50,184 nucleotides of DNA, taken from an uncultured Lentisphaeraceae bacterium (GTDB lineage: Bacteria > Verrucomicrobiota > Kiritimatiellia > RFP12 > DVOR01). This document shows positions 25,218 to 32,888 of the stretch, piece after piece (the stretch's first letter is position 1; each line of letters opens with the position of its first letter). The stretch is from the NCBI GenBank assembly GCA_949288955.1, contig CASEMS010000009.1, positions 1-50,184 on the forward strand. The letters run 5' to 3'. The notes under the pieces are model-generated. The model searched no databases, had not been told where the DNA came from, and saw only the letters and a list, made by a program, of their open reading frames with translations. A program made the position numbers and the translations under genes.

Positions 25218-25259
25218 AAAAAAGCCCCCGACCTCGGAATGAGGCCGGGGGCTTTTTTT
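25218..25259. terminator. Bidirectional intrinsic terminator
   Basis: A6, stem GCCCCCGACCTC / GAGGCCGGGGGC, loop GGAAT, T7. It serves the phosphodiesterase gene and the convergent pseudouridine synthase gene. Confidence 0.9.
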
Positions 25260-25267
25260 GTCGCGCC

Positions 25268-25963
25268 TTAGGGGGCCAGGCGGGCGATCTCGGCGGGGGT
25301 GAGCTCGCGGAAGCGCCCGGGGGCGAGCCCCCCAAGGGTGAGTCCGGAAAGGGCGACGCGCCGGAGGCGGCGGACGCGAAGCCCGGCCTGCTCGCACATC
25401 TGCCGGATCTGCCGGTGGCGGCCCTCGGAGAGGACGAAGCGGAGCCTGCGCCCGCCCAACGCCTCCACGGGCACGGGGCGGATGTGGTAGCCCTCGATGA
25501 CGAGCGGGGAGCGCAAAATCCCCAGTTGGCGGGGGGAGGGCTCGGCATTGACCTCCACCTCGTAGGTCTTGCGGTGGCCGAAGCGCGGGTGGGTGAGCCG
25601 CTGGATGAGGGCGCCGTCGTTGGAGACCAGGAGCAGCCCCTCGCTCGCCTTGTCGAGGCGCCCCACCGGCACCAGGCGCAACCCAAGCCCGCGGAAGGCC
25701 TCAAGCACGGTGCGCGCGCCCTGCCCGTCCGCCGAGCAGACCTCGCCCACGGGCTTGTTGTAAAGGAAGGTGCGGCGCGGCTCCTCCGCCGCCACCGCGC
25801 GCCCATCCAGGGTCAGCGGGGCATCCGGGGGGACGCGCGCGCCGGGCTCGGCGACGACGCGCCCGCCCACCGCCACGCGCCCGGCGCGGATGAGGTCGGC
25901 CGCCGCCCGCCGCGAGGCCACGCCCCGCCGCGCCAGAATGTTCTGCACCCGTTCCAGTTCCAT
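25268..25963 (-). CDS. RsuA/RluB/E/F-family pseudouridine synthase
   Basis: 231 residues. An S4 RNA-binding domain (1-60) is followed by the catalytic domain with GRLDKASEGLLL, where Asp 104 is the catalytic residue that isomerises uridine in rRNA. The start (MELERVQNILARRGVASRR) and length fit RluB or RsuA; which rRNA site is modified cannot be told. ATG at 25963 is the natural S4 start; the frame stays open far upstream but only as a shadow of the kinase gene. The TACAAT box ends 9 nt upstream of the ATG, so the transcript should be nearly leaderless. Confidence 0.88.
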   Translation of the reverse strand: MELERVQNILARRGVASRRAAADLIRAGRVAVGGRVVAEPGARVPPDAPLTLDGRAVAAEEPRRTFLYNKPVGEVCSADGQGARTVLEAFRGLGLRLVPVGRLDKASEGLLLVSNDGALIQRLTHPRFGHRKTYEVEVNAEPSPRQLGILRSPLVIEGYHIRPVPVEALGGRRLRFVLSEGRHRQIRQMCEQAGLRVRRLRRVALSGLTLGGLAPGRFRELTPAEIARLAP

Positions 25964-25972
25964 AGCGCCGCG

Positions 25973-25981
25973 ATTGTAACA
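25973..25981 (-). promoter_or_regulatory. Extended -10 promoter, apparently leaderless transcript
   Basis: TGtTACAAT on the minus strand, with the same 9-nt distance to the ATG as at 21489-21497. Confidence 0.55.
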
Positions 25982-25994
25982 CAAAGACCGCCGC

Positions 25995-27305
25995 TTAGCG
26001 TTTGGGGACGGGGCGGTCGGCCGTGCGGCGTCGGGGCGTAGGTTGGCGTTGGTTGGCGCGTCGTTGGTCGGCGGCGCGCGAGAGAACGCGGCGGGTGACG
26101 GCGCGCTCATGCGCCGCATGGTCGCGGGCCGCCTGCGCCCGCTCCTCCGCGAGGGCCGCGGCCGCCTGCGCTTTGTCCGCTTGGGCGGAGGCCTCGCGCC
26201 ACACCCAGAAGGCGATGAGGGCCGCGGCCGCACAGAAGAACGCGAGGATGACCGCGAGGGCGAAGGCGGGTTTGCGGCGCACCCAGAGGCGGATCGCGTG
26301 GAGCGGGGCGTGACGCACGGAGACGGGTTCGTGGGCGAGGAAGCGGCGGAGGTCCTCGGCCATCGCGGAAAGGTCGGGATAGCGTGCCTCGGGGTGGAAG
26401 GCGGTGGCTCTGTCGATGATGGCGGCGAGGTCTGGCTCTGCGCACCGCAGGGGCGGCAGCGGGGCCTCGCAGATGCGTCTGGCGAGCGCATCGGGGTCGC
26501 GCTCCGGCAATGGCGGGGCGCCCTCGATCAGCTCGCGCAGGGTGACGCCAAGGGCGTACTGGTCGGTGGCGAAGTCGCTGACGCCGTTGGCGAGCCGCTC
26601 CGGCGCCATGTATCGCAGCGTGCCCAACTGGGCCTCGGCCGACTCCCGAAGCGCCTCCCCGTCACGGAGGGCGGCGGCGATGCCGAAGTCGCTGACATGC
26701 ACGTCCCCATTCGCGTCGAGGAGGAGGTTGGCGGGCTTGACGTCGCGGTGGAGGATGCCGTTGGCGTGGGCGTAGGCCAAGGCTTGCGCGGTTTGCAGGC
26801 CAATCTTGGCGAGGGCGCGGAGGTCGTTCGGCGGATGGTGCGCCAGGCTCTCCCCCGTGATGAGGGCCATGACGTAGAAGACGCAACGGTCGGTGGCGCC
26901 GGCACCGTAGACCTCGATGATGTTGGGATGGCGAAGCCGGGCGATGAGGCGGGCCTCGTTCTCGAAGCGGCGGCGCGCCTCCGCATCGCGCAACAGGGAT
27001 GGGGCAAGCACCTTCACGGCGACACGACGACCCAAGGACAGTTGCTCGGCCTCAAAGACCTCACCCATGCCGCCGCGTGCGATGCGTCGGATGATCCGGA
27101 AGTCCGTACCCGCGAGGTCGGGCAATGGCGCGGGTGCGCAGGGACGCGTCAGTCCCTCCATCTCGTCCGCGAGGGCCAGAAGCCGTGGCAGATCCACGAG
27201 TCCGGGGTGCGCGGCGGCGAAAGCGCGCGCATCGGGCGCCCGGCCTTCCCGGCGCAAAGCCAGGAACCGCTCGACCAGCTCCCCCAATGCGGCGGTGTCG
27301 CTCAT
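25995..27305 (-). CDS. Membrane-anchored Ser/Thr protein kinase (PknB-like)
   Basis: 436 residues. The Hanks-type kinase domain spans about 68-320: RGGMGEVFEAE, AVKVLAP with Lys 98, HRDVKPANLL (186-195), SDFG (205-208) and YMAPERL, all key residues intact. A membrane helix lies at about 343-367, followed by an Ala-rich helical and basic tail with no sensor domain, so the outer part is small. Start ATG 27305 overlaps the sigma factor stop (ATGA). A kinase directly coupled to an ECF sigma factor is a known signalling pair in PVC bacteria; I infer the kinase senses envelope state and acts on the sigma factor or a partner. Confidence 0.9.
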   Translation of the reverse strand: MSDTAALGELVERFLALRREGRAPDARAFAAAHPGLVDLPRLLALADEMEGLTRPCAPAPLPDLAGTDFRIIRRIARGGMGEVFEAEQLSLGRRVAVKVLAPSLLRDAEARRRFENEARLIARLRHPNIIEVYGAGATDRCVFYVMALITGESLAHHPPNDLRALAKIGLQTAQALAYAHANGILHRDVKPANLLLDANGDVHVSDFGIAAALRDGEALRESAEAQLGTLRYMAPERLANGVSDFATDQYALGVTLRELIEGAPPLPERDPDALARRICEAPLPPLRCAEPDLAAIIDRATAFHPEARYPDLSAMAEDLRRFLAHEPVSVRHAPLHAIRLWVRRKPAFALAVILAFFCAAAALIAFWVWREASAQADKAQAAAALAEERAQAARDHAAHERAVTRRVLSRAADQRRANQRQPTPRRRTADRPVPKR

Positions 27306-27871
27306 GGGCGGAACTCCGTCAGCTCGAGCAGAAGGCGCTGGAGCCGTTGCAATGCGCGCACGTAACGAAGGCTGGCGGCCTTGGGGGAGAGCCCGAGGGC
27401 CTCGGCGCAGTCGAGGTTGGAGAGCCCGTCGAAGTGGCGAAGCTCAAGGATTTGGCGGTCGTGCTCCGGGAGCGCGGCGAGCGTCCGACGGAGCAGCGCA
27501 CGCCGATCCTGGCGCGCGGCGTGGGTCACTGGGCCGGTGACGGCGGCGGCGAAACGTTCCCACGTGGACTGAGCCTCGGTGTTTGGCCCGTCCTCTAACG
27601 AGACCTCCTTGTAGGCGTCGCGCTTGGCGCTTTGCAGATGGCGGCGTTGGAGGTTGGCGAGGGTCTGGAAAAGGAGGGTTCGGAGTTTGAGATAAAGTGG
27701 GATGTCAGGGCGGTTGGCGAGGAAATCGGGATGGGCGCAGGCGGAGGCGAGCGTCTCCTGCACCACGTCCTCGGGGGAGACGCGGCGCAGGAGAATGGGG
27801 CTGAGGTTACGCCGGGCCAAGGCCGAGAGGCGTCCTCGGTGCGCTTCGAGTGCCTCAGGGGTTGGGGACAT
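27302..27871 (-). CDS. ECF-type RNA polymerase sigma factor
   Basis: 189 residues. Region 2 is around SPEDVVQETLASACAHP (about 32-48). Region 4 (about 133-182, ALPEHDRQILELRHFDGLSN then CAEALGLSPKAASLRYVRAL) is the helix-turn-helix that reads the -35. It belongs to the ECF families of Planctomycetes and Verrucomicrobia linked to protein kinases. No anti-sigma factor is adjacent; the downstream kinase may replace it. ATG at 27871 lies inside the end of the upstream hydrolase gene (17-nt overlap), so the three genes form one operon. Confidence 0.87.
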   Translation of the reverse strand: MSPTPEALEAHRGRLSALARRNLSPILLRRVSPEDVVQETLASACAHPDFLANRPDIPLYLKLRTLLFQTLANLQRRHLQSAKRDAYKEVSLEDGPNTEAQSTWERFAAAVTGPVTHAARQDRRALLRRTLAALPEHDRQILELRHFDGLSNLDCAEALGLSPKAASLRYVRALQRLQRLLLELTEFRP

Positions 27872-28685
27872 AGCGGAAACCCTTGTCGTCCCCGGTGACC
27901 TTCCCGAGGCCGGGATAGGGCAGGTGCATCCCCGCGACGGTCTTGCCGGAGGCGGCGGCGCGCGCGTAGAATCGACGGCGCGTGGCGGCGGCTTGGGTGG
28001 GGGCGACGTCGTAGGTCGCGCAGACCTCCGGGCGGGGGAATTGGACGGCCGCGGCATGAAGGAGGTCGCCCACGATCAGGAGGGACTCGGTCTCGTAGAC
28101 GGTGTGGCCGGGGGTGTGGCCGACGGCGTCGAGGGCGGTGATGCCAGGGATCGGCGCCTCGCCGAAGGCGAAGGTCTTGACGCGCCCCGCGTAGGCGGCG
28201 AGGACCTTGCGGGCGAGGACGCCGTTGCGGCCGGCCTGCGTCTGCCAGAGGTCGCGCTCGGGCGCGGCGACATGGAGCGTGGCCTTGGGGAAGACGGCGG
28301 TACCGGTGGCATCGATCAGGCCGCCGATGTGGTCGCCGTGCATGTGGGTGAGGAGGATGTCGTCGATGGCGTCAGGTTGGATGCCGGCGGCTTTGAGGAT
28401 GGCGAGCATCCGGCCGCGCCTGCCGCCGTTGCCGGCGTCCACGAGGATGACGCGCCCCTCGCGCCGCAACAGGAAGACATTGACGGAGGCGGGCGCCTCG
28501 GCCCCACCCGCCAAGGCCGCGAAGTCCGCCTCCGAGAGCGCGGGGAAGAGCCGCCGCGGCATGGTCGCGGGAGCGTCCTGGATGGCGACGAGCGACTCCT
28601 TGCCGAAGTCAAAGGTGCGCGGCGTCTCCGCCAACCCGAGCGTTGCGGCGCTCAGGGCCGCCGCGGCCACGAGGTGTCTCAACAT
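27855..28685 (-). CDS. Secreted metallo-beta-lactamase-fold hydrolase
   Basis: 276 residues. Signal peptide 1-19 (cleavage after LGLA), so periplasmic. The zinc motif LTHMHGDHIGG (His 114, His 116, Asp 118, His 119), with later GHTPGHT and VGDLLHA, shows the metallo-beta-lactamase fold with both metal sites. The closest general class is the lactonase/hydrolase group; the substrate is not predictable. AAAGGAG lies 8 nt before the ATG at 28685. Being first in the operon with a sigma factor and kinase suggests its substrate or product is tied to the signal they handle. Confidence 0.85.
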   Translation of the reverse strand: MLRHLVAAAALSAATLGLAETPRTFDFGKESLVAIQDAPATMPRRLFPALSEADFAALAGGAEAPASVNVFLLRREGRVILVDAGNGGRRGRMLAILKAAGIQPDAIDDILLTHMHGDHIGGLIDATGTAVFPKATLHVAAPERDLWQTQAGRNGVLARKVLAAYAGRVKTFAFGEAPIPGITALDAVGHTPGHTVYETESLLIVGDLLHAAAVQFPRPEVCATYDVAPTQAAATRRRFYARAAASGKTVAGMHLPYPGLGKVTGDDKGFRYVPNP

Positions 28686-28706
28686 AATCCTCTCTCCTTT
28701 ATCAGC

Positions 28707-28715
28707 AGTTTAGCA
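28707..28715 (-). promoter_or_regulatory. Extended -10 promoter of the hydrolase-sigma-kinase operon
   Basis: TGcTAAACT on the minus strand, 21 nt before the ATG at 28685. Confidence 0.5.
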
Positions 28716-28766
28716 AAGCGGTTGGGATGGGACAACCGCTTTGCCGAAGGGGTGGTACGCCGAGGC

Positions 28767-29774
28767 TCAGCGTGCGCCGCCGCCACGACGCCCAGGACGC
28801 GCCGCTTTGTCGGCGGGGGCGACCTTGACGACGCGGAAGCCGACATCCTCCGCGCCGGCGGCGGCCGCGCGCCCGAAGGTGTCCACCTCCGTGCGGCAAT
28901 CGGTGCGGCGGGATTTCCAGGAGCCGCCCTTCACGATCTTCTGCCCCTCCGCGCCGGCGAGGTCGGTGGCGGTCCACTCCCAGCAGTTGCCCCACATGTC
29001 GCAGGCGCCGCACGCGGCAAGGGTGGAGGCGTAGGCGTCCACGGGCGCGGTGCCGTCGCGCACGCCGCAGTTGAAGTCGGCGTCTTTGGGCATATGGCCG
29101 GCGGCGAAGGACCATTCCTCCGCGGTCGGCAGACGATAGGTGGCCTTGCCCGTTTCCTTGGCGGTGAGCCACGCACAGTAGGCGGACGCGTCCGCATAGG
29201 AGACGTTGGTGACGGGATGGCGCGCCTTCCCCTCCGCGTCGCACCCCTCGGGCAGGGCGCGGCCCGTGGCCTTGGCGAAGGCGGCATACTCCGCGTTCGT
29301 CACGGGGAAGCGGGCAATGGAGACGTCAAGCCCCGCGCCGATAACGGGCAGATAATCAGCCTTCGTGTCGCGGGAGCCGGGCGTGAGGCGCGGGTCCTTG
29401 AAATGGCGCAGGCTCTGCTCGATGCGCGTCTCGCGGGTGGCGACCATCTCGTCCACAATCTCCTGCATCTCCGCGATCTTCGAGGCGTGCTTGGCCGTAC
29501 GTTTGAGCTCTTCGAGCTTGGCCTTCTTGCGGGCGAGGACAGCGTCGTAGTTCTTGGCCACTTGTTCACGCAAGGCGGCGAGGTTCGCCTCGGAGGGGTC
29601 GCGGCGATAGGCGGCGATGAGGCGGCGCGTGGCCTCGTTCAGCTCCGGCCGCTCCTTTTCGATGACGGTGCTGTACTTGTGCAGTTTGGCCTCGGCGTTC
29701 GGCTTCGGCGCGGCCGAGACGGTTACGGTCAGCAGGATGGCGCAGAGCGCCAGAGAGAGGGTTTTCGCGTTCAT
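28767..29774 (-). CDS. Secreted SUMF1/formylglycine-generating-type protein
   Basis: 335 residues. Signal peptide about 1-22, a helical segment with Lys- and Glu-rich coiled coil (about 25-130), then an FGE-sulfatase domain: FPVTNAEYAAFAKATG, HPVTNVSYADASAYCAWL, YRLPTAEEWSFAAG, WGNCWEWTATD and VGFRVVK. The cysteines needed for formylglycine formation are not clearly in place, and many such proteins in PVC bacteria are non-catalytic binding modules. The tail is Arg- and Gly-rich. AAGGAG precedes the ATG at 29774. It follows miaB on the same strand by 88 nt with no terminator seen between. Confidence 0.82.
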   Translation of the reverse strand: MNAKTLSLALCAILLTVTVSAAPKPNAEAKLHKYSTVIEKERPELNEATRRLIAAYRRDPSEANLAALREQVAKNYDAVLARKKAKLEELKRTAKHASKIAEMQEIVDEMVATRETRIEQSLRHFKDPRLTPGSRDTKADYLPVIGAGLDVSIARFPVTNAEYAAFAKATGRALPEGCDAEGKARHPVTNVSYADASAYCAWLTAKETGKATYRLPTAEEWSFAAGHMPKDADFNCGVRDGTAPVDAYASTLAACGACDMWGNCWEWTATDLAGAEGQKIVKGGSWKSRRTDCRTEVDTFGRAAAAGAEDVGFRVVKVAPADKAARPGRRGGGAR

Positions 29775-29862
29775 GGTTCGCTCCTTGTTGGGTTCGGGCC
29801 GCGATGGCCCTACCATCAAGAACGCGGAACGCGCGGGAAATCCACAGACTTTTTTCGGTTTC

Positions 29863-31200
29863 TCAGTCGGCATAGAGGGTCTGGGGGGCGGCGCGGGTGA
29901 TGGCGAGGTCGAGGAAGTCGCCGGGGCGGAGGCCGGGGGGCGGGTCGAAGACGACGATCTTGTTGCCGGAGGTGCGCCCGGACCATTTGGCCTTGTTGCG
30001 GAGGCTGGGGCCCTCGGCCAGGACGCGCTGGGTGGTGCCGACGAGGGCTTGGTTGAGGTGGGCGCCGCGGACGTCTTGGTCGCCCAGGAGGATTTGGTTG
30101 CGGCGGGCCTTCTCGGCCTCGGGCACGTCGTCCTCCCACGTGGCGGAGAGGGTTCCGGGGCGCGGGGAGTACTTGAAGATGAAGGCGTTGTCGAAGCGGG
30201 CCTCCTCCATCAGCGTGCGGGTGGCCTGGAAGTCGGCCTCCGTCTCGCCGGGGAAGCCGACGATGACGTCGGTGGTGAGGGCGAGGTCGGGGACGGCCTC
30301 GCGGAGGCGGGCGACGGCGGCGAGGTAGCCCGCGCACGTGTAGCCGCGGCGCATCCGGGCGAGGACGGCGTCGGAGCCGCTCTGGACGGGGAGGTGGAGG
30401 TGGCGGCAGAGCTTCGGCTCCGCGCGGAAGAGGCGGACGAGCTCGTCGGTGACGCCCGCCGGGTGGCCGCTGGTGAAGCGGATGCGCGCGATGCCGGGGA
30501 TGGCGGCGACGGCTTCGAGCAGGCGCGGGAAGGGGAGCGTGTAGCCGCCGGGGGAGGGCGGGTCGTCCGCGTCGAAGGCCGGCGTGCGCAGGCCATAGTT
30601 CATGATGGACTGGCCCAGCAGGGTCACCTCGCGCACGCCCTGCGCCGCCAAGGCCCGCACCTCGGCCAGGACGTCGCGCGCGGGCCGGCTCCACTCATCC
30701 CCCCGCACATCCGGCACAATGCAGTAGGCGCAGCGGCGGTTGCACCCCAGCAGGATGGTCACGAACGCCGAGAAGCCGCCGGGGACGTGGCCGCTGGGCG
30801 CGTCGGGCCGCTCATGCAGGCCGCGCAGCGCCAAGGTCGTGCCGCCGTGGAGGGCGGCCTCGACGGCGGGGGCGACGCGCTCGGCGCAGCGCGTGCCGAT
30901 GGCGAAGTCCAGCCGCGGCAGACGCTTGAAGAGCTCCCCGCCCATCCGCTGGGCCATGCAGCCCATCACGCCCACCACGCGGCCCGGGCGCTCGCGCTTG
31001 GAGGCGCAGAGCAGCCCCAGCTTGCCGAGCGCCTTGTCCTCGGCCTTGCCGCGCACCGAGCAGGTGTTCACGATGACGACGTCGGCGGCGGCCTCGTCGG
31101 GCGCCTGCGTGAGCCCCGCGTCGAGCAACGCCCGGGCGGCGGCCTCGCTCTCGCGGACGTTCATCTGGCAACCATAAGTGTGGATGGAGAAAGAAGGCAT
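29863..31200 (-). CDS. miaB: tRNA-2-methylthio-N6-dimethylallyladenosine synthase MiaB
   Basis: 445 residues, a radical SAM methylthiotransferase that adds a methylthio group to isopentenyl-adenosine 37 in tRNAs reading UNN codons. The N-terminal domain has YGCQMNVRES (Cys 11), Cys 47 and Cys 81 for the auxiliary cluster. The radical SAM cluster is CNRRCAYC (Cys 153, 157, 160). A TRAM RNA-binding domain forms the C-terminus. All six cluster cysteines are present. The CQMN signature favours MiaB over RimO or MtaB. Start at ATG 31200 with GGAG upstream; the frame also runs on through repeats but without homology. Confidence 0.93.
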   Translation of the reverse strand: MPSFSIHTYGCQMNVRESEAAARALLDAGLTQAPDEAAADVVIVNTCSVRGKAEDKALGKLGLLCASKRERPGRVVGVMGCMAQRMGGELFKRLPRLDFAIGTRCAERVAPAVEAALHGGTTLALRGLHERPDAPSGHVPGGFSAFVTILLGCNRRCAYCIVPDVRGDEWSRPARDVLAEVRALAAQGVREVTLLGQSIMNYGLRTPAFDADDPPSPGGYTLPFPRLLEAVAAIPGIARIRFTSGHPAGVTDELVRLFRAEPKLCRHLHLPVQSGSDAVLARMRRGYTCAGYLAAVARLREAVPDLALTTDVIVGFPGETEADFQATRTLMEEARFDNAFIFKYSPRPGTLSATWEDDVPEAEKARRNQILLGDQDVRGAHLNQALVGTTQRVLAEGPSLRNKAKWSGRTSGNKIVVFDPPPGLRPGDFLDLAITRAAPQTLYAD

Positions 31201-31230
31201 GGCGGCTCCGTGCAAACTCAATTGCGCCGT

Positions 31231-31239
31231 AGTATAGCA
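31231..31239 (-). promoter_or_regulatory. Extended -10 promoter of miaB
   Basis: TGcTATACT on the minus strand, 30 nt before the start codon. Confidence 0.6.
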
Positions 31240-31250
31240 AAAGGGGGGCT

Positions 31251-31282
31251 GATTGGAGGATTGGCTGATTGGCTGATTGGCG
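31251..31282. repeat. Four 8-bp tandem repeats upstream of miaB
   Basis: GATTGGAG, GATTGGCT, GATTGGCT, GATTGGCG in direct tandem, where a -35 element and upstream contacts of the miaB promoter would lie. Slippage could alter promoter spacing. Confidence 0.7.
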
Positions 31283-31301
31283 GGCGCCCCTGCGGGGCGT
31301 C

Positions 31302-31410
31302 GGATCGGCCGCCGACGCTCGGGGACTTGGCGGCTGAGTCTCATCGCCTCAGCCGCTGATCCACCTTGCGTCAGCCGCTGAGTCTCGGAGTGATGGCGGC
31401 GGATTCTCCG
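31302..31410. repeat. 22-bp repeat family, locus C
   Basis: About five units, in both orientations, with cores GGCGGCTGAGTCTC and TCAGCCGCTGATCC or TCAGCCGCTGAGTCTC, at about 22-bp spacing. Confidence 0.75.
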
Positions 31411-31683
31411 CGAAGACGCGGCTGCGCCGGGGCACGTCGGCGCTAACGCCGGGCACATCCGTGCCCTCCCGCGCCGAGCGCCCCGGCTTTCGAGGAAAGG
31501 ATTGCCCGGCTTTTGAGGCGCGAAGGCGGCGGGCGGGAGGGCGAACCAAGGGGGCATCCCGCCCCCGCCGCGTTCGCCCGGCGTTAGCCCGCCGTCCTTC
31601 GCGCGCCCTCGCGTCCTCGCGGAAACGCATGGTTCGACGGCCGGGGAGGATGGGGGGATTTCCGTTTGGCGAAAAAGAAAAGG

Positions 31684-31713
31684 TTGCGCGAGGGGAACCT
31701 AGGGTGCTATTCT
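31684..31713 (+). promoter_or_regulatory. Promoter of the structured leader and PEP-CTERM gene
   Basis: TTGCGC (31684-31689), 18-nt spacer, extended -10 TGcTATTCT (31705-31713). It would start transcription near 31720, about 228 nt before the PEP-CTERM gene. Confidence 0.5.
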
Positions 31714-31719
31714 ATGGGT

Positions 31720-31871
31720 ACGCCGTGGGTGAGCCACGGTCTGTGCAAGCGCACAAGAACAGACGTAACGCGAAACTTAGGAACTTTTGTAGAGACGTCG
31801 ATTGTGTGCACGCGGCCTCGCGTGCCCTTTTTGGTGTTTCTCTACAGGTATCCTAAGACCTCGCGTTAGAC
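31720..31871 (+). ncRNA. Candidate structured RNA or leader element
   Basis: Three consecutive structures: CCGTGG-GTGAG-CCACGG near 31724; GTCTG...CAGAC enclosing a TGTGC-rich arm; and a long hairpin 31766-31868. The long hairpin has helices TAACGCGA/TCGCGTTA (31766-31773 with 31861-31868), TTAGGA/TCCTAA, TGTAGAGA/TCTCTACA and an apical GCACGCG/CGCGTGC with loop GCCT. Internal loops are 3/4, 5/4 and 12/13 nt. It does not match a riboswitch I know. A 6S-like or leader role is possible. No T-run follows, so it may be part of the long 5' leader of the next gene. Confidence 0.5.
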
Positions 31872-31947
31872 ATCGGGGAGGGCATGTTTCGTCCCGGGGC
31901 ACTCGCCGATCTCTGCGTTCCGGGGCGAAAGGGAGACACACCCCACA

Positions 31948-32637
31948 ATGAAGAAAACAATCCTCACCGCGGCTTTCGTCGCGTTGGCCTTGGGTGCCGC
32001 CCAGGCCCTCTCCGTAGGCTGGTCCTACGGCCCTGTCACGCTCGATTGGGTCGACGACGGCTCGGAGATGAACAATAGCCATGCGTACCAGTTCTTCTCC
32101 GGCACGGGTCCGGCGAGCTACTCGGTGGCCGCCGTCATCAAACTGCCCGAGACAGTCGCGCAGGAGACGACGCTCGTTCAAATGGGTGAGTGGCGTTCCG
32201 GCAACTCCTTCGTCTCGGTGACGCCAGACGGTGAGATCCGCGTCCGTAAGGAAGTGAGTGGTAACGTGCAGGCCGGCAAGGATTACTCGGTCGAAGCCGA
32301 CGGCTTGGCCTCGGTGATCTTCACCTACGAATACGTGGGGAGCTCGACCGATGGATCCGGCAAGTCGACCGTCATCACGGCGTATGTCAACGGCATCGAG
32401 GCGTGGTCGTGGTCGAACAACGACGTGCCGCCCGGGACGCAAATCCAGTTGCCGAACGACATCTACGACGCGCGGGAGGACTATGAATTCTCCTACGCCA
32501 TCTATGACGGTGTGCTCCTCGATGAGCAGATCGCCTACCTGGCCGACGAGAAGATCGCCGTCCTTCCTGAGCCGACGGCGTTGGCGCTGTTGGCGTTGGG
32601 CGTGGCGGGGGTGGCACTCCGCCGCAAGGTGGCGTGA
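31948..32637 (+). CDS. PEP-CTERM-sorted secreted protein, LamG-like fold
   Basis: 229 residues. Signal peptide about 1-20 (ends QALS), a beta-rich domain that resembles concanavalin-like LamG proteins (YSVAAVIKLPE, VITAYVNGIEAWSW, FSYAIYDGVLLDEQI), and a textbook PEP-CTERM tail: PEP at 207-209, a hydrophobic helix, and a final RRK. Exosortase would cut near PEP and anchor or release the protein at the cell surface. No exosortase gene is in the window. AAGGGAG lies upstream of the ATG. GC is lower than in neighbouring genes. The ligand is unknown, perhaps a polysaccharide. Confidence 0.88.
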   Translation: MKKTILTAAFVALALGAAQALSVGWSYGPVTLDWVDDGSEMNNSHAYQFFSGTGPASYSVAAVIKLPETVAQETTLVQMGEWRSGNSFVSVTPDGEIRVRKEVSGNVQAGKDYSVEADGLASVIFTYEYVGSSTDGSGKSTVITAYVNGIEAWSWSNNDVPPGTQIQLPNDIYDAREDYEFSYAIYDGVLLDEQIAYLADEKIAVLPEPTALALLALGVAGVALRRKVA

Positions 32638-32645
32638 GCCTGACC

Positions 32646-32703
32646 GAGCACAAACAAAAAAAGGGGGGCGGGCCGTGAGACCCGCCCCCCTTTTTTCGTG
32701 CTC
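32646..32703. terminator. Bidirectional intrinsic terminator
   Basis: Stem GGGGGGCGGG/CCCGCCCCCC (32663-32672 with 32681-32690) flanked by A-run and T6, extended by an outer CGAGCAC/GTGCTCG stem. Confidence 0.9.
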
Positions 32704-32711
32704 GGACGCCC

Positions 32712-32790
32712 TTAGCGGAGGGTGGCGAGGAAGGCGCGGAGGGCGGGGAGCCCGCCGGTGGCGAGGGCATTGACGAGGCAGAGGGCGACG
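32712..32790 (-). pseudogene. Possible 3' remnant of a gene cut by repeat locus D
   Basis: On the minus strand a frame ending in TAA at 32712-32714 reads about 26 residues of ordinary-looking coding sequence (ends GGLPALRAFLATLR). Upstream it passes straight into the 22-bp repeats at 32790. It has no start codon or ribosome site. It could be the stub of a gene lost when the repeats arrived, or chance. Confidence 0.3.
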
Positions 32791-32868
32791 GATCGGCCGC
32801 CAAGTCTCCTTGGCTCAGCGGCTGATCCATTGAGGCTCGGCGGCGGAGGCTCGGGGTGTCGGCGGCGG
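32790..32868. repeat. 22-bp repeat family, locus D
   Basis: Three to four units: GATCGGCCGCCAAGTCTC, CTCAGCGGCTGATCC, GCTCGGCGGCGGAGGCTC, just 3' of the GH97 gene. Confidence 0.7.
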
Positions 32869-32888
32869 AGGGGGAGAGGTGGGGGTGG

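Noticed and set aside
31766..31871. Resemblance of the long hairpin to an integron attC site (3' end GCGTTAGAC, R- and L-like boxes)
   Set aside because: The 5' box ACGTAAC does not fit RYYYAAC, there is no tandem of cassettes, and no integrase gene. The internal loops are also not typical. Kept as a structured RNA candidate instead.
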